Below the pieces are notes generated by a model. The model had not been told where the DNA came from and made no database searches. It was given only the letters and a program-made list of their open reading frames with translations. The position numbers were made by a program, and so were the translations under genes. 64,000 bases of DNA from Parachryseolinea silvisoli (GTDB lineage: Bacteria > Bacteroidota > Bacteroidia > Cytophagales > Cyclobacteriaceae): positions 868,001 through 932,000 of the forward strand of contig NZ_JAIOAO010000003.1 of NCBI RefSeq assembly GCF_021190955.1, in the 5' to 3' direction. Positions 8,889 through 16,594 of this stretch are shown piece by piece (positions within the stretch are counted from its first letter, which is position 1; each line of letters begins with the position of its first letter).

Positions 8889-9284
8889 TTAACGGTCAAG
8901 GCTTTGTTCCCACAGCACCGTGGCATCGAAGAATATCCGCACGGCGTCGTATAGGCGGTGCGTCACGGCCCGGTTGTCTTTCAAGTAGTTGGATAAAAAC
9001 ACGTCGAAGGTTAAGTAACGCTGCTCGGGCCACGTGTGCACCGACAGGTGCGACTCTGTCAGGCAAACGACACCCGTAAAGCCACCGCCGGGGAAATTGT
9101 GGTAGACATCGCCCACGCGACATAGGCCAAGGGCGTTTATCTGCGCTTCAATAAAAGTACGAAAGCGTTGAAATTCAACCAGCTTATCCAGGTCCCGTAC
9201 AGCGAAGTTGGCGACGATGTGCAGGCCGGAGATAGGTTGGACGGGCTGTTCGGAGGTTGTGGTAGAGGTCCTTAAAGGATTCAA
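8889..9284 (-). CDS. S-adenosylmethionine decarboxylase (SpeD) homologue, altered active site
   Basis: A 131-residue protein of the small prokaryotic SpeD family. The self-cleavage site is intact: T76-E77-S78-H79, where the backbone between Glu and Ser would break to give the pyruvoyl group, followed by LSVHTWPE with the conserved His83. The segment that normally reads DVFTCG, holding the catalytic cysteine, reads DVFLSN here, so that cysteine appears to be Ser98. SpeD homologues with changed active sites have been reported to act as pyruvoyl-dependent ornithine or arginine decarboxylases. There is no in-frame ATG or GTG before the conserved start of the fold; the TTG at 9284 is the best start and an unusual one. 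Neighbours are CtlX (26 bases upstream) and the DUF4178 pair. Confidence 0.8.
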   Translation of the reverse strand: MNPLRTSTTTSEQPVQPISGLHIVANFAVRDLDKLVEFQRFRTFIEAQINALGLCRVGDVYHNFPGGGFTGVVCLTESHLSVHTWPEQRYLTFDVFLSNYLKDNRAVTHRLYDAVRIFFDATVLWEQSLDR

Positions 9285-9310
9285 ATGACAAGCATTGAGT
9301 GCTAAAACTA

Positions 9311-10228
9311 CTAATTTTCCGGCAGGAATATCTCAGCGATCATACACCGGGCGCTACCGCCGCCGTTGCGTTCTATGGTATCTAACGGGGAGTGCAGGAT
9401 TGGGTTGTGTTGTTCAATTTGGGAAATTTGTGCCGGAGTGAGGGAGCGGTAGGCCTGTGACGACATCACCAGGAAATATTCGCCAGCGGGGTTGTTGACC
9501 TGGAGCATGTTGCCGGCAAAGTGATTCATCTGCTCAAGGGTAATCGGAATAATTTCCCGTCCTGTGCTGGTCAATTCCGTTTCTATACTCGGCCGCTCCG
9601 CGGGAGCGATTGCGTCAAGACAGATCACAACGTACGTATCGGCTATGCACATCATCACATTGGTGTGATAGATCGGGTAGCCATTGGCGTCGGTGGCCGT
9701 GAAGACGGACTCCGCATAGTTCATGGCAAGGCAAAATTCGCTGAGTACCTCCAGATCGGTACGTGGAGAAATGCAGGCATATGCCTTTCTGTTCGTTCGG
9801 TCCAGTACCATACTGCCAGTGCCCTCGAGAAATTTGTCCTGGCGTTCGTAATACGAAAGGTCTATGGGGGTAGTAAGCTCGAAATGGGGGCGCAGCGCTT
9901 CCACCACCTCAGGCCTGCGTTCCAGCCTGCGGTTAGTGGCATACATAGGATATAATACCCAGCTGCCGTCATCATGGAAGGAAACCCAGTTGTTGGGAAA
10001 GATCGCGTCAGGGGTATGCGGCGACGGCGTATCTTCCACCACGGTTACGTCGATGCCGTGTTGGCGTAGCAACGCAACGAAGGTATCAAACTCGTGCAAG
10101 GCCTTTTCCTGGGCGTCCTGGTCTTCGGTGGACTGGAATGCATTGTTCACCGCCGTCTGCGCATTGTAGCCGAAGCGTACCGGGCGGATCATGAGTATGT
10201 GCGAAGTTGTCTGATAGTGCAAAGCCAT
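9311..10228 (-). CDS. ctlX: Citrulline ureidase / amidinotransferase-family hydrolase CtlX
   Basis: A 305-residue member of the guanidine-modifying (arginine deiminase) superfamily. It has the CtlX-type N-terminus (MIRPVRFGYN and TAVNNAFQ), the FPNNWVSFH motif, GTGSMVLDR, a His in IYHTNVMM, and the C-terminal nucleophile C295 in GGSARCMIAE. CtlX from Francisella was described as a citrulline ureidase that turns citrulline into ornithine, CO2 and ammonia. The gene lies 12 bases after an arginine deiminase gene, so the pair could convert arginine to ornithine in two steps with no carbamoyl phosphate. It ends 26 bases before the SpeD homologue. Assignment to the CtlX subfamily is good; substrate is inferred. 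Confidence 0.8.
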   Translation of the reverse strand: MALHYQTTSHILMIRPVRFGYNAQTAVNNAFQSTEDQDAQEKALHEFDTFVALLRQHGIDVTVVEDTPSPHTPDAIFPNNWVSFHDDGSWVLYPMYATNRRLERRPEVVEALRPHFELTTPIDLSYYERQDKFLEGTGSMVLDRTNRKAYACISPRTDLEVLSEFCLAMNYAESVFTATDANGYPIYHTNVMMCIADTYVVICLDAIAPAERPSIETELTSTGREIIPITLEQMNHFAGNMLQVNNPAGEYFLVMSSQAYRSLTPAQISQIEQHNPILHSPLDTIERNGGGSARCMIAEIFLPEN

Positions 10229-10240
10229 GGAGGTTCAGTT

Positions 10241-11686
10241 TCAGAGGGTGATGTCGTCCCGCCACAAGGGCAGGCTCATGCAGTGAAAGCCGCCGCGGGC
10301 GCGCGACAGCTCGGCGGAAGGCATGACAATCAGCGTGTCGCGGAGTGTCTCCGTTTGCAGTATGCCGGCCTCGAGGCCCGCTAATAGCTCTTCCGCTGTG
10401 ATGACGGAAAAACCTGCCGCGCGAAAGGCTTCGGTAGTCTTGTCGTTGCGGTCATAGCCCAGCACCACGCCTTCGCGCAGGGCGAGCACGTTACAGGAAT
10501 CTGTCCACTGCTCGCGCACGTCGTATGGAAACTCGTTGTTGCCCGAGTATATAAATACCGTTTTTTCGGGACTCTTCAATTCGCTCTCGCTGATGTTGAT
10601 GAGCAGGTCTTCCAGGCTGTCGAACGACACGGGACTCTCCGGGTCGTGCCGGTGAAACTGTGTGATCCTGACAGGATCGTCCTTCTTTTTGCTTTCGAGA
10701 ATGCGTTCGATCGGGTCGGCGTTTTCTTTGCGGATGTTGGTGCGCGAGAAGTTGCCCAGCATGACCCACACGTTGCGTTTCACTTGCGTGAAGACTGTGT
10801 CGATGTGCATGTAGTCCCGTTTCTTCGGAATGCGAATGACGGTGATGGTATCGACGATCTGTCGGGCAAAGAGCAAGTTGATCACCTGGTGGGCGGCTTC
10901 CACCGTGGTGCGTTCGCTGATGCCCAGTAACAGATGTTTCGGGGTGATCATCATCACATCGCCACCCTCCAACGTCACTTTCTTTTCATCGGTGTCCTTG
11001 GGCATGAGGAAGTGATAGGAGGTATCTTCGATTTCCAGGATCTTGTCGTGAAACGTTGTGAACAGGGGATGATTAAAGAATATATACTTGGTCAGCAGGG
11101 CTTCGCGCGTACGCGCTTTTTTTGCCGGCCGGTTTAAGAGTATATGGTCGTTAATGACTACGCCGATGTCGCGTGTGAAGATAAAGTTAGGAATGGGCGG
11201 AAAGAGCATGCGCCCATCGTTCAGGATGCCGCTGATGAGTACTTTCGAAAGCTCGCGCGGTTCCAGGGCGAAGAGGTTGTTCTGCGTTTCATACGAACAG
11301 AACTCGATGGCGCAGACCGAGGCCACCAGTCGCAGGCGTATGCTGGTGTCGGCCAGGATATCGGCCAGCAGCCACTGCAGCTCGATGACATTTTCGGAAC
11401 GGTGAAAGTTGTCGTGGCAAGGCTTAAAGAAGGCCCGGTCGTTGCTGGGATCGTTGATGGTGACCAGCTTTCCCTGAATGCGTGCAGGATCCAGGAAATA
11501 CAGCAGGATACGGGTATAAAAATCGTACTCTTTGCGGCGTATAGTGTCGAGGTGGACAATGTCTTCGAAGAGCCAGTCCTGCGCTTTGGACGGCACGACT
11601 TTGCCCAGGCTACTGTCGGGGCTGTGCACCAAAAGTCTGCGCAAGGTGCCGATCTCAGAGGTGACGCGTAAGGTTGCGGAGTTCAT
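10241..11686 (-). CDS. Arginine deiminase family protein
   Basis: A 481-residue protein, longer than classical ArcA (about 410). Conserved elements are NFIFTRDIGVVIN, LEGGDVMMI, the MHIDTVFTQV motif with its catalytic His and Asp, and the C-terminal GGFHCMSLP holding the nucleophile C469. The expected reaction is hydrolysis of arginine to citrulline and ammonia. It is the first gene of the ten-gene minus-strand cluster and is followed 12 bases later by CtlX, which would take the citrulline further. No arcB or arcC (carbamate kinase) is nearby, so this is not a normal ATP-yielding ADI operon. The extra length lies mainly in the middle (about 120-190) and its role is unclear. Confidence 0.85.
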   Translation of the reverse strand: MNSATLRVTSEIGTLRRLLVHSPDSSLGKVVPSKAQDWLFEDIVHLDTIRRKEYDFYTRILLYFLDPARIQGKLVTINDPSNDRAFFKPCHDNFHRSENVIELQWLLADILADTSIRLRLVASVCAIEFCSYETQNNLFALEPRELSKVLISGILNDGRMLFPPIPNFIFTRDIGVVINDHILLNRPAKKARTREALLTKYIFFNHPLFTTFHDKILEIEDTSYHFLMPKDTDEKKVTLEGGDVMMITPKHLLLGISERTTVEAAHQVINLLFARQIVDTITVIRIPKKRDYMHIDTVFTQVKRNVWVMLGNFSRTNIRKENADPIERILESKKKDDPVRITQFHRHDPESPVSFDSLEDLLINISESELKSPEKTVFIYSGNNEFPYDVREQWTDSCNVLALREGVVLGYDRNDKTTEAFRAAGFSVITAEELLAGLEAGILQTETLRDTLIVMPSAELSRARGGFHCMSLPLWRDDITL

Positions 11687-11732
11687 AAACTACTTTCCGT
11701 CAAGAAACGAATAGCCCGCCGGAAAAGCAAGA

Positions 11733-11798
11733 GTGCGTGTGAGCGCGGGAGCGAACAGACTCGCGCTGGTGCTGCTTCGCTCTCACGCTCACACGCAC
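11733..11798. repeat. Inverted repeat, dispersed-repeat copy
   Basis: Arms GTGCGTGTGAGCG (11733-11745) and its exact complement CGCTCACACGCAC (11786-11798) enclose a GC-rich centre. The spacer lies between the start of the arginine deiminase gene and the end of the SGNH hydrolase gene. It is a two-arm member of the GTGAGTGTGAGAGCGA repeat family. There is no clean run of T after it, so it is a weak terminator candidate for the hydrolase gene upstream on the minus strand... or simply an RNA 3'-end stabiliser. Confidence 0.6.
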
Positions 11799-11834
11799 GC
11801 TGTTTCTGTGTGCGGCCACGGTTTCTGGCAATGC

Positions 11835-12809
11835 TTATTGCTTCACAATCGGCTCGCGCAGCACTTCGGTGTCCTGGTCGCGCAATAACAGAAAGTATGT
11901 GCCGACGGCGAGGTCGGCAGTGGGAATCAGGATCGTGCCCTGTGTGTCAAGCTTAATATTTTTAACGGTCTCGCCGGTGCTGGTCAACAAGCTTAACCGC
12001 CGGTTGGGTGACGGTGCCGCGTGGCTTTGGACCTGGAGGATGTCGTGGAATGGATTGGGGTATACTTTCAAACTATAGCGTGCATCGCGAATGCCGTTTT
12101 CAGGTGTTGTGGATGTGTTGTTGCCTTCGTCTGCCGGCCTGGCGATTTTCAGATGTTCCAGGATAAGCGCAGTCCACGCGGTATACATTTTGCCGGAGGG
12201 ATGCAGGCCGTCGCCGGCTACTAAATCCGCGTCAGCAAGTCCGCGGCGTGAGATTTCTGTAATGTCGATGTATGGCACGCCCATGCGAATGGCGATGGCT
12301 TTGTTGGCCGCGTTAAACCGGTCGATGCCCAGCGTGATGGTGGTTTGTTTGTCTTTGCCAAAGGGTGTGTAGCCGTAGTCGGGGATGGAGACAACAAATA
12401 CATGCGCACGCTGGCCGCCCGCCAGGGCAATGGCTGTGCTGAGCAATCCTTCAAACTCGGGACCATAGGCTTCCACCGACTTGCCCTGGTAATAATTGTT
12501 GACGCCGATCAGGAGTGACACCAGCGTATACTCCGGCTTGAGATGGGCCTGCTGGATGGCGTCTTTCAGGTTGTCTGTGCGCCAGCCGGTGGTGGCAATA
12601 ATCGTCGGGTCGGGGCACGCGAGGCCCTTCTGGCGGAACGCCTCGGCCAGCTGCACCGGCCACCGCTCGGCGGGAGCGACGCTTTCACCAATGGTATACG
12701 AGTCGCCCAGGGCGAGGAATTTAACCGGATCGACGACGTTCAGTTTCTGTGCCATACTGTCATTCACGGATGCTACCAGTAATATCAGGATAAGTTTCTT
12801 CATACTCAA
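11835..12809 (-). CDS. Secreted SGNH/GDSL hydrolase with type IX sorting tail
   Basis: A 324-residue protein with a signal peptide (about 1-20, ending SMAQ) and a GDSL-family esterase domain. Block I is FLALGDSYTIGES (nucleophile S37), block III is the IGVNNYYQG region with Asn, and block V is D200-G-L-H203, completing the Ser-His-Asp set. After about residue 245 comes a tail starting YSLKVYPNP and ending in a beta-rich segment with GTYFLLLRD, which is the pattern of type IX secretion C-terminal sorting domains in Bacteroidota. The enzyme is therefore probably exported and attached at the cell surface. The substrate (an ester of a carbohydrate or lipid) cannot be told. A bidirectional hairpin terminator separates it from the MFS gene behind it. 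Confidence 0.85.
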   Translation of the reverse strand: MSMKKLILILLVASVNDSMAQKLNVVDPVKFLALGDSYTIGESVAPAERWPVQLAEAFRQKGLACPDPTIIATTGWRTDNLKDAIQQAHLKPEYTLVSLLIGVNNYYQGKSVEAYGPEFEGLLSTAIALAGGQRAHVFVVSIPDYGYTPFGKDKQTTITLGIDRFNAANKAIAIRMGVPYIDITEISRRGLADADLVAGDGLHPSGKMYTAWTALILEHLKIARPADEGNNTSTTPENGIRDARYSLKVYPNPFHDILQVQSHAAPSPNRRLSLLTSTGETVKNIKLDTQGTILIPTADLAVGTYFLLLRDQDTEVLREPIVKQ

Positions 12810-12844
12810 GAGAAGGTGTATTTACCCGATATACGAGAAAAAGA

Positions 12845-12871
12845 AAAAGGATGGTTTTGGACCATCCTTTT
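12845..12871 (-). terminator. Hairpin terminator after the MFS gene
   Basis: Perfect 11-base arms AAAAGGATGGT and ACCATCCTTTT around a 5-base loop, flanked by A runs on one side and T on the other. It sits 22 bases beyond the stop of the MFS gene on the minus strand and before the SGNH hydrolase start. Confidence 0.75.
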
Positions 12872-12892
12872 CGTGCAGTATGCCGGTATGCC

Positions 12893-14134
12893 TTAGGCGA
12901 CGGCCGCATTTTTGCGGCTGCGCATGTATAGCACCAGGCCCGTAAATGCGACGGTTAAAATGATCGGGATGACAAGTGTCACGTTGATAATTTCAGGACC
13001 GGCGGCTTTGCGCGCCTCGGCCAGCAGGTTAACGGTTTCAGCTTCCGAGACGCCTGCGGGGATCTTGCTTTTCACCAGGTTATCGTAGTAGCCGCCCATA
13101 AAGATGAGGTACAGCGACACGGCAAACATGCCGGCGCCGCCCATGAAGTTCAGGCCGACAGCGCCCGTGCGGGGAAGGTTTTCAGCTACAAAGCCGATCA
13201 TGGTGGGCCAGAAGTAGCATACACCCATGCCGAACGCAAGCGCGCCGATAAAGATCATGTTGCCGCTGGTATGCCCCAGCAGGTAGAGACCCAATACCGA
13301 AAGCACGGCCGACATCAACAGCACACCTTGCGGCGAAAACCGGTGTACGACGGGCTCTGCCAGGCCACGGCCTATCACCATGATGCCGGTGGTCAGCGTC
13401 AGCACGAGCAGGGCATTATCGGTTACGCTGCGCAACAGCACGTCGATCCATTGGCCGGTAAACAGCTCGGTGATTGCGGTGCCAAACATGCAGATAATCA
13501 TAAAAATGAAAAGCGGGCTAAGCAATGCCTTGTACATATCACCGGTAGAAACACCCTTGGCGACACGTTCTGTTACCGGGAAAGTGAGGCGTGAGAAGAA
13601 GTAGCCATACAGCAGCGTAGGGATCAGCATGGTGGCTACCTGCACCTGCCAGCCGAGGCCGAGTTTGCTAAAGAAGAATACGATGAGCGTGCCGATAAAA
13701 ATGCCACCGGGGAACCACAAGTGAAAGTGGTTGAGCTTGGTGGTTTTGTTGTCGGGGTAAATGGTTGCCACCAGCGGGTTACACGCCGCTTCGACTGTAC
13801 CGTTGGCAATGCCGATCAGCAACGTGGACAGGAAGAGCGACCAATAGCCGGAAGCAAAGATCGTAAAGATGATGCCCACCAGGTGGAACAGGAAGGCGGC
13901 CAGCAGCAGACGCTTCATGCCGATGATATCGACCACCATGCCGCCGATGATTACCGCCAGCGGAAAGCCCCAGAAGGCTGTCGCGGTGATGACACCCAGC
14001 TCGGTGGCTGAAAGTTGAAAAGTAGTACCCAGCTCGTTGAGGATACCGGCGCGGATGCCGAATGACAGGGATGTAACCAGCAGCGCCAGGCAGCTGGCCC
14101 AAAACAGGCGTGAGCGGTCAATGGTTTGTTCCAT
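12893..14134 (-). CDS. MFS sugar transporter, probable xylose uptake
   Basis: A 413-residue major facilitator with 12 predicted helices. The helix 2-3 loop (GGMVVDIIGMKRLL, about 65-78) and the FHLWFPGGIFIG stretch in helix 5 resemble the FucP/sugar:proton symporter group. It lies next to a Nudix-fold repressor gene and across from xylB and xylA, and the spacer upstream holds a perfect 12-base palindrome (14245-14256) that resembles a motif in the xylB promoter. Xylose or a xylose-containing sugar is thus the likely substrate, by context only. Transcription ends at the hairpin at 12845-12871. Confidence 0.8.
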   Translation of the reverse strand: MEQTIDRSRLFWASCLALLVTSLSFGIRAGILNELGTTFQLSATELGVITATAFWGFPLAVIIGGMVVDIIGMKRLLLAAFLFHLVGIIFTIFASGYWSLFLSTLLIGIANGTVEAACNPLVATIYPDNKTTKLNHFHLWFPGGIFIGTLIVFFFSKLGLGWQVQVATMLIPTLLYGYFFSRLTFPVTERVAKGVSTGDMYKALLSPLFIFMIICMFGTAITELFTGQWIDVLLRSVTDNALLVLTLTTGIMVIGRGLAEPVVHRFSPQGVLLMSAVLSVLGLYLLGHTSGNMIFIGALAFGMGVCYFWPTMIGFVAENLPRTGAVGLNFMGGAGMFAVSLYLIFMGGYYDNLVKSKIPAGVSEAETVNLLAEARKAAGPEIINVTLVIPIILTVAFTGLVLYMRSRKNAAVA

Positions 14135-14197
14135 AGGATAATAGATGTTCGATTTAGGTTTAGCGGCCGGAATATGGATGTATTTTTGCTGCTTTCC

Positions 14198-14208
14198 AAC
14201 GATTGCAA
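14198..14208 (-). promoter_or_regulatory. TTGCAATCGTT box upstream of MFS gene
   Basis: The 11-mer TTGCAATCGTT on the minus strand, 64 bases ahead of the MFS start, recurs exactly at 20246-20256 in front of the oxidative sugar operon. It contains a half of the LacI-type consensus (TGnAAnCGnTT). The link to a regulator is unproved. Confidence 0.3.
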
Positions 14209-14244
14209 GCTACAATTATTCCAGTGGGGTTATGGTCGTTTAGA

Positions 14245-14256
14245 CTATTATAATAG
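14245..14256. promoter_or_regulatory. Candidate operator palindrome, MFS promoter region
   Basis: CTATTATAATAG is a perfect 12-base palindrome in the spacer between the Nudix regulator stop and the MFS start. With its flanks it reads ACTATTATAATAGATC, similar to ACTATAAGTTATATC in the xylB promoter. It is a candidate site for the adjacent regulator. Confidence 0.45.
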
Positions 14257-14279
14257 ATCACCGGCATAGCCACACGCCG

Positions 14280-14978
14280 TTAGAGCTCGAATGTAAAGCC
14301 CTTCTCGGTCAGTTTATCATAGGTCTTTTTGTCAAAGCGATACAGGCTGGCAGCGCGGTGCGACACATCGGTCTGTTTTTCTTTACAGGGGATGAGCAGG
14401 TTCATTTTCATCAGCTTACGCCGGAAGTTGGGCTTGTCGAGCTTTTGACCCAACAACGCTTCATACAGCTCTTGTAGCTGCAGCAGTGTAAACTTCTTAG
14501 GCAGCAGGTTGAAACCAATCGGCTCGTGGCGTACCTTGTGCTTGAGGTGCCGCAGGCCGGCGTGGAGAATGGCGCTGTGATCGTAGGGCAGGGAGGGCAC
14601 GTCACCCAGCTTAAACCACTTCACGTCCGACGCTGTAAAGCCCGCGCCCAGCGTATAGGCTTCGGGCTTGACCAGCGCGTAGTACGCAATGGTGATTACA
14701 CGCTTGGTAGGGTAACGGTGCACATCGCCAAAGGCCCGGAGTTGCTCCAGGTAGATCTTCGATACGCCGGTAAGGTCTTGCAGAATGCGGGCTGCGGCGG
14801 CGTCGGCACTTTCGTTGTATTTGATCCAGCCGCCAGGTAGCGCCCACTTGCCCTTGCTGATGCCTTCGCCGTGCTGTACGAGCAAGATGTCGAGCTCGTT
14901 CTTTTGGAAGCCAAAGATCAGACAGTCGATCGACAGGGCGTCAATAATCGCGTCGGGCGTTTCGTGGGGCATAGGCAT
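14280..14978 (-). CDS. Nudix-fold transcriptional regulator of xylose genes
   Basis: A 232-residue protein from the ATG at 14978; the frame runs 17 codons further to a TTG at 15029, but the conserved fold starts just after the ATG. The N-terminal domain (about 12-140) has the Nudix fold (KWALPGGWIKYNE at 44-56), but the catalytic REUxEExGU part reads RILQDLTGV (64-72), so the acidic metal ligands are missing. The C-terminal part (about 150-232) is a winged-helix domain. This is the layout of NrtR/AraR-like sugar-sensing repressors described in Bacteroides. It is divergent from xylBA and precedes a sugar transporter, so a xylose or xylulose-responsive repressor is the best reading. Confidence 0.8.
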   Translation of the reverse strand: MPMPHETPDAIIDALSIDCLIFGFQKNELDILLVQHGEGISKGKWALPGGWIKYNESADAAAARILQDLTGVSKIYLEQLRAFGDVHRYPTKRVITIAYYALVKPEAYTLGAGFTASDVKWFKLGDVPSLPYDHSAILHAGLRHLKHKVRHEPIGFNLLPKKFTLLQLQELYEALLGQKLDKPNFRRKLMKMNLLIPCKEKQTDVSHRAASLYRFDKKTYDKLTEKGFTFEL

Positions 14979-15019
14979 AGGTGCTGTGGAGCCCAAGATA
15001 GAAAATAATTCCGGACACC

Positions 15020-15052
15020 TTGTAGTCAAATGTACTATAAGTTATATCTTTA
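15020..15052 (+). promoter_or_regulatory. xylBA promoter with overlapping palindrome
   Basis: TTG at 15020-15022 and TATCTTTA at 15045-15052 (22-base gap) approximate the Bacteroidota -33/-7 promoter. The palindrome TATAA-G-TTATA (15036-15046) overlaps the -7 element, where a bound repressor would block transcription. Start of transcription would fall near 15059, some 27 bases before the xylB ATG. Confidence 0.4.
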
Positions 15053-15085
15053 CCGACATCATCAACCGATTGAACCATTGTGAAT

Positions 15086-16585
15086 ATGAAGAAATACCTC
15101 CTGGGGTACGATGTTGGAAGCTCTTCCGTGAAAGCCTCGCTGGTCGATGCCGACACGGGTCTGACCGTTGGCGCAGCGCATTCGCCTGCCGAAGAAATGG
15201 GTATGCTGGCCGTGCAGCCGGGCTGGGCCGAGCAAGATCCCGCGCTGTGGTGGGAGCACGCTGTCAAAGCGCTGCAAGGCGCGCTGAAACAATCTGGCGT
15301 CGATCCGGGGGCCATTGCCGCCATTGGTATTTCCTATCAAATGCACGGTCTGGTCTGTGTCGATAAGAACCAGGATGTGCTGCGGCCGTCGATCATCTGG
15401 TGCGACAGCCGCGCCGTGGAGATCGGCAAGGACGCGTCGAAGGCGCTCGGCGAAGGCTATGCCCTGCAACACTTGCTGAACTCTCCCGGTAACTTTACAG
15501 CCTCCAAGCTGCGCTGGGTGAAGTTGAACGAGCCCGCGGTCTTTGACCGGATAGACAAGGTCATGTTGCCCGGCGATTACCTGGCGATGAAGCTTACCGG
15601 CGAAGTCGTGACCACTGCGTCGGGCCTTTCTGAAGGTATGTTCTGGGACTACCAGGACGAGGCACCTTCTAAACGCTTGCTGGAGCAGTACGGCGTCCCT
15701 GCCAGCATGCTGGCCCGGCAGGAGCCCACCTTCTCTATTCAGGGAAAAGTACGTCCCGCGATAGCCGCGCAATTGGGCCTGACAGCGGGCATTCCAGTAA
15801 GCTATCGCGCGGGCGATCAACCCAACAATGCGTTTTCCCTCAATGTACTCAACCCCGGCGAGACCGCTGCCACGGCGGGCACCTCGGGTGTGATCTATAG
15901 CGTGACCGACAAGAATGCATACGACACCCGCTCGCGGGTCAATACGTTCATTCACGTCAATGATAAGCACCCGGCGAAACGGAACGGTGTGCTACTCTGC
16001 ATCAACGGTACGGGAATTCTCAACAGCTGGCTGCGCAAGATGGCGCGGGGCGAGGGCGATTTGTACGGCTATGACCGCATCAACAGTATCGCGGCGGGCG
16101 CACCCATTGGTGCGGAAGGCCTGACGGTGCTGCCTTTTGGCAATGGCGCTGAGCGCGTGCTGGAAGACAAAAACATCAATAGCTCATTCTTTGGCCTGGA
16201 CTTTAATCAACATAGTCAGGCGCATCTCTTCCGCGCGGCGCAGGAGGGTATTGTGTTTGCGCTGAAGTATGGCTTTGATGTATTACAAGAAATGGGGCTC
16301 AAGACACAGGTGATCCGTGCCGGCAATGCCAACATGTTCCTGAGCCCGCTGTTCCGCGAGGCGTTTGTGAACACGATTGGCGCCCGGCTGGAGCTGTATG
16401 ATACTGACGGCTCGAAAGGTGCTGCGTTGGGCGCGGGTGTAGGCGCGGGGATCTATGGCGCGTTTGAGGATGCCTTCCGCGGGCTGAAGCTTATTCGCTC
16501 GGAAGATCCGGTGGCCGGCAAGGCCGATGCGTATGCCGCGGCGTATGACCGCTGGCTTAAACAATTACAGAAACAAATCAATTAA
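15086..16585 (+). CDS. xylB: Xylulokinase
   Basis: A 499-residue FGGY-family kinase that phosphorylates D-xylulose to xylulose 5-phosphate. The ATP-site start is LLGYDVGSSSVKASLVD (near residue 5). SYQMHGLVCVD and IIWCDSR are typical of xylulokinase. In the C-terminal half, AGDQPNNAF carries the catalytic Asp and AATAGTSGVIYSV the phosphate loop. The start is the ATG at 15086; a GTG two codons earlier is also in frame. It is the first gene of a two-gene operon with xylA 9 bases behind it, divergent from the Nudix regulator. Length is normal for the family. Confidence 0.93.
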   Translation: MKKYLLGYDVGSSSVKASLVDADTGLTVGAAHSPAEEMGMLAVQPGWAEQDPALWWEHAVKALQGALKQSGVDPGAIAAIGISYQMHGLVCVDKNQDVLRPSIIWCDSRAVEIGKDASKALGEGYALQHLLNSPGNFTASKLRWVKLNEPAVFDRIDKVMLPGDYLAMKLTGEVVTTASGLSEGMFWDYQDEAPSKRLLEQYGVPASMLARQEPTFSIQGKVRPAIAAQLGLTAGIPVSYRAGDQPNNAFSLNVLNPGETAATAGTSGVIYSVTDKNAYDTRSRVNTFIHVNDKHPAKRNGVLLCINGTGILNSWLRKMARGEGDLYGYDRINSIAAGAPIGAEGLTVLPFGNGAERVLEDKNINSSFFGLDFNQHSQAHLFRAAQEGIVFALKYGFDVLQEMGLKTQVIRAGNANMFLSPLFREAFVNTIGARLELYDTDGSKGAALGAGVGAGIYGAFEDAFRGLKLIRSEDPVAGKADAYAAAYDRWLKQLQKQIN

Positions 16586-16594
16586 GGCTATACT

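Noticed and set aside
11733-11798. Ends of an insertion sequence
   Set aside because: No transposase frame lies between or beside the arms, and the same sequence recurs alone in other spacers.
15029-15029. TTG at 15029 as start of the Nudix regulator
   Set aside because: It would place the first codons over the xylBA promoter palindrome and adds residues outside the conserved fold; the ATG at 14978 is better.
15062-15970. Long open frame on the minus strand (302 codons) opposite xylB
   Set aside because: It lies entirely across the well-supported xylulokinase gene; its protein is rich in Arg, Gly and His with no family pattern, as expected of an antisense shadow in GC-rich DNA.
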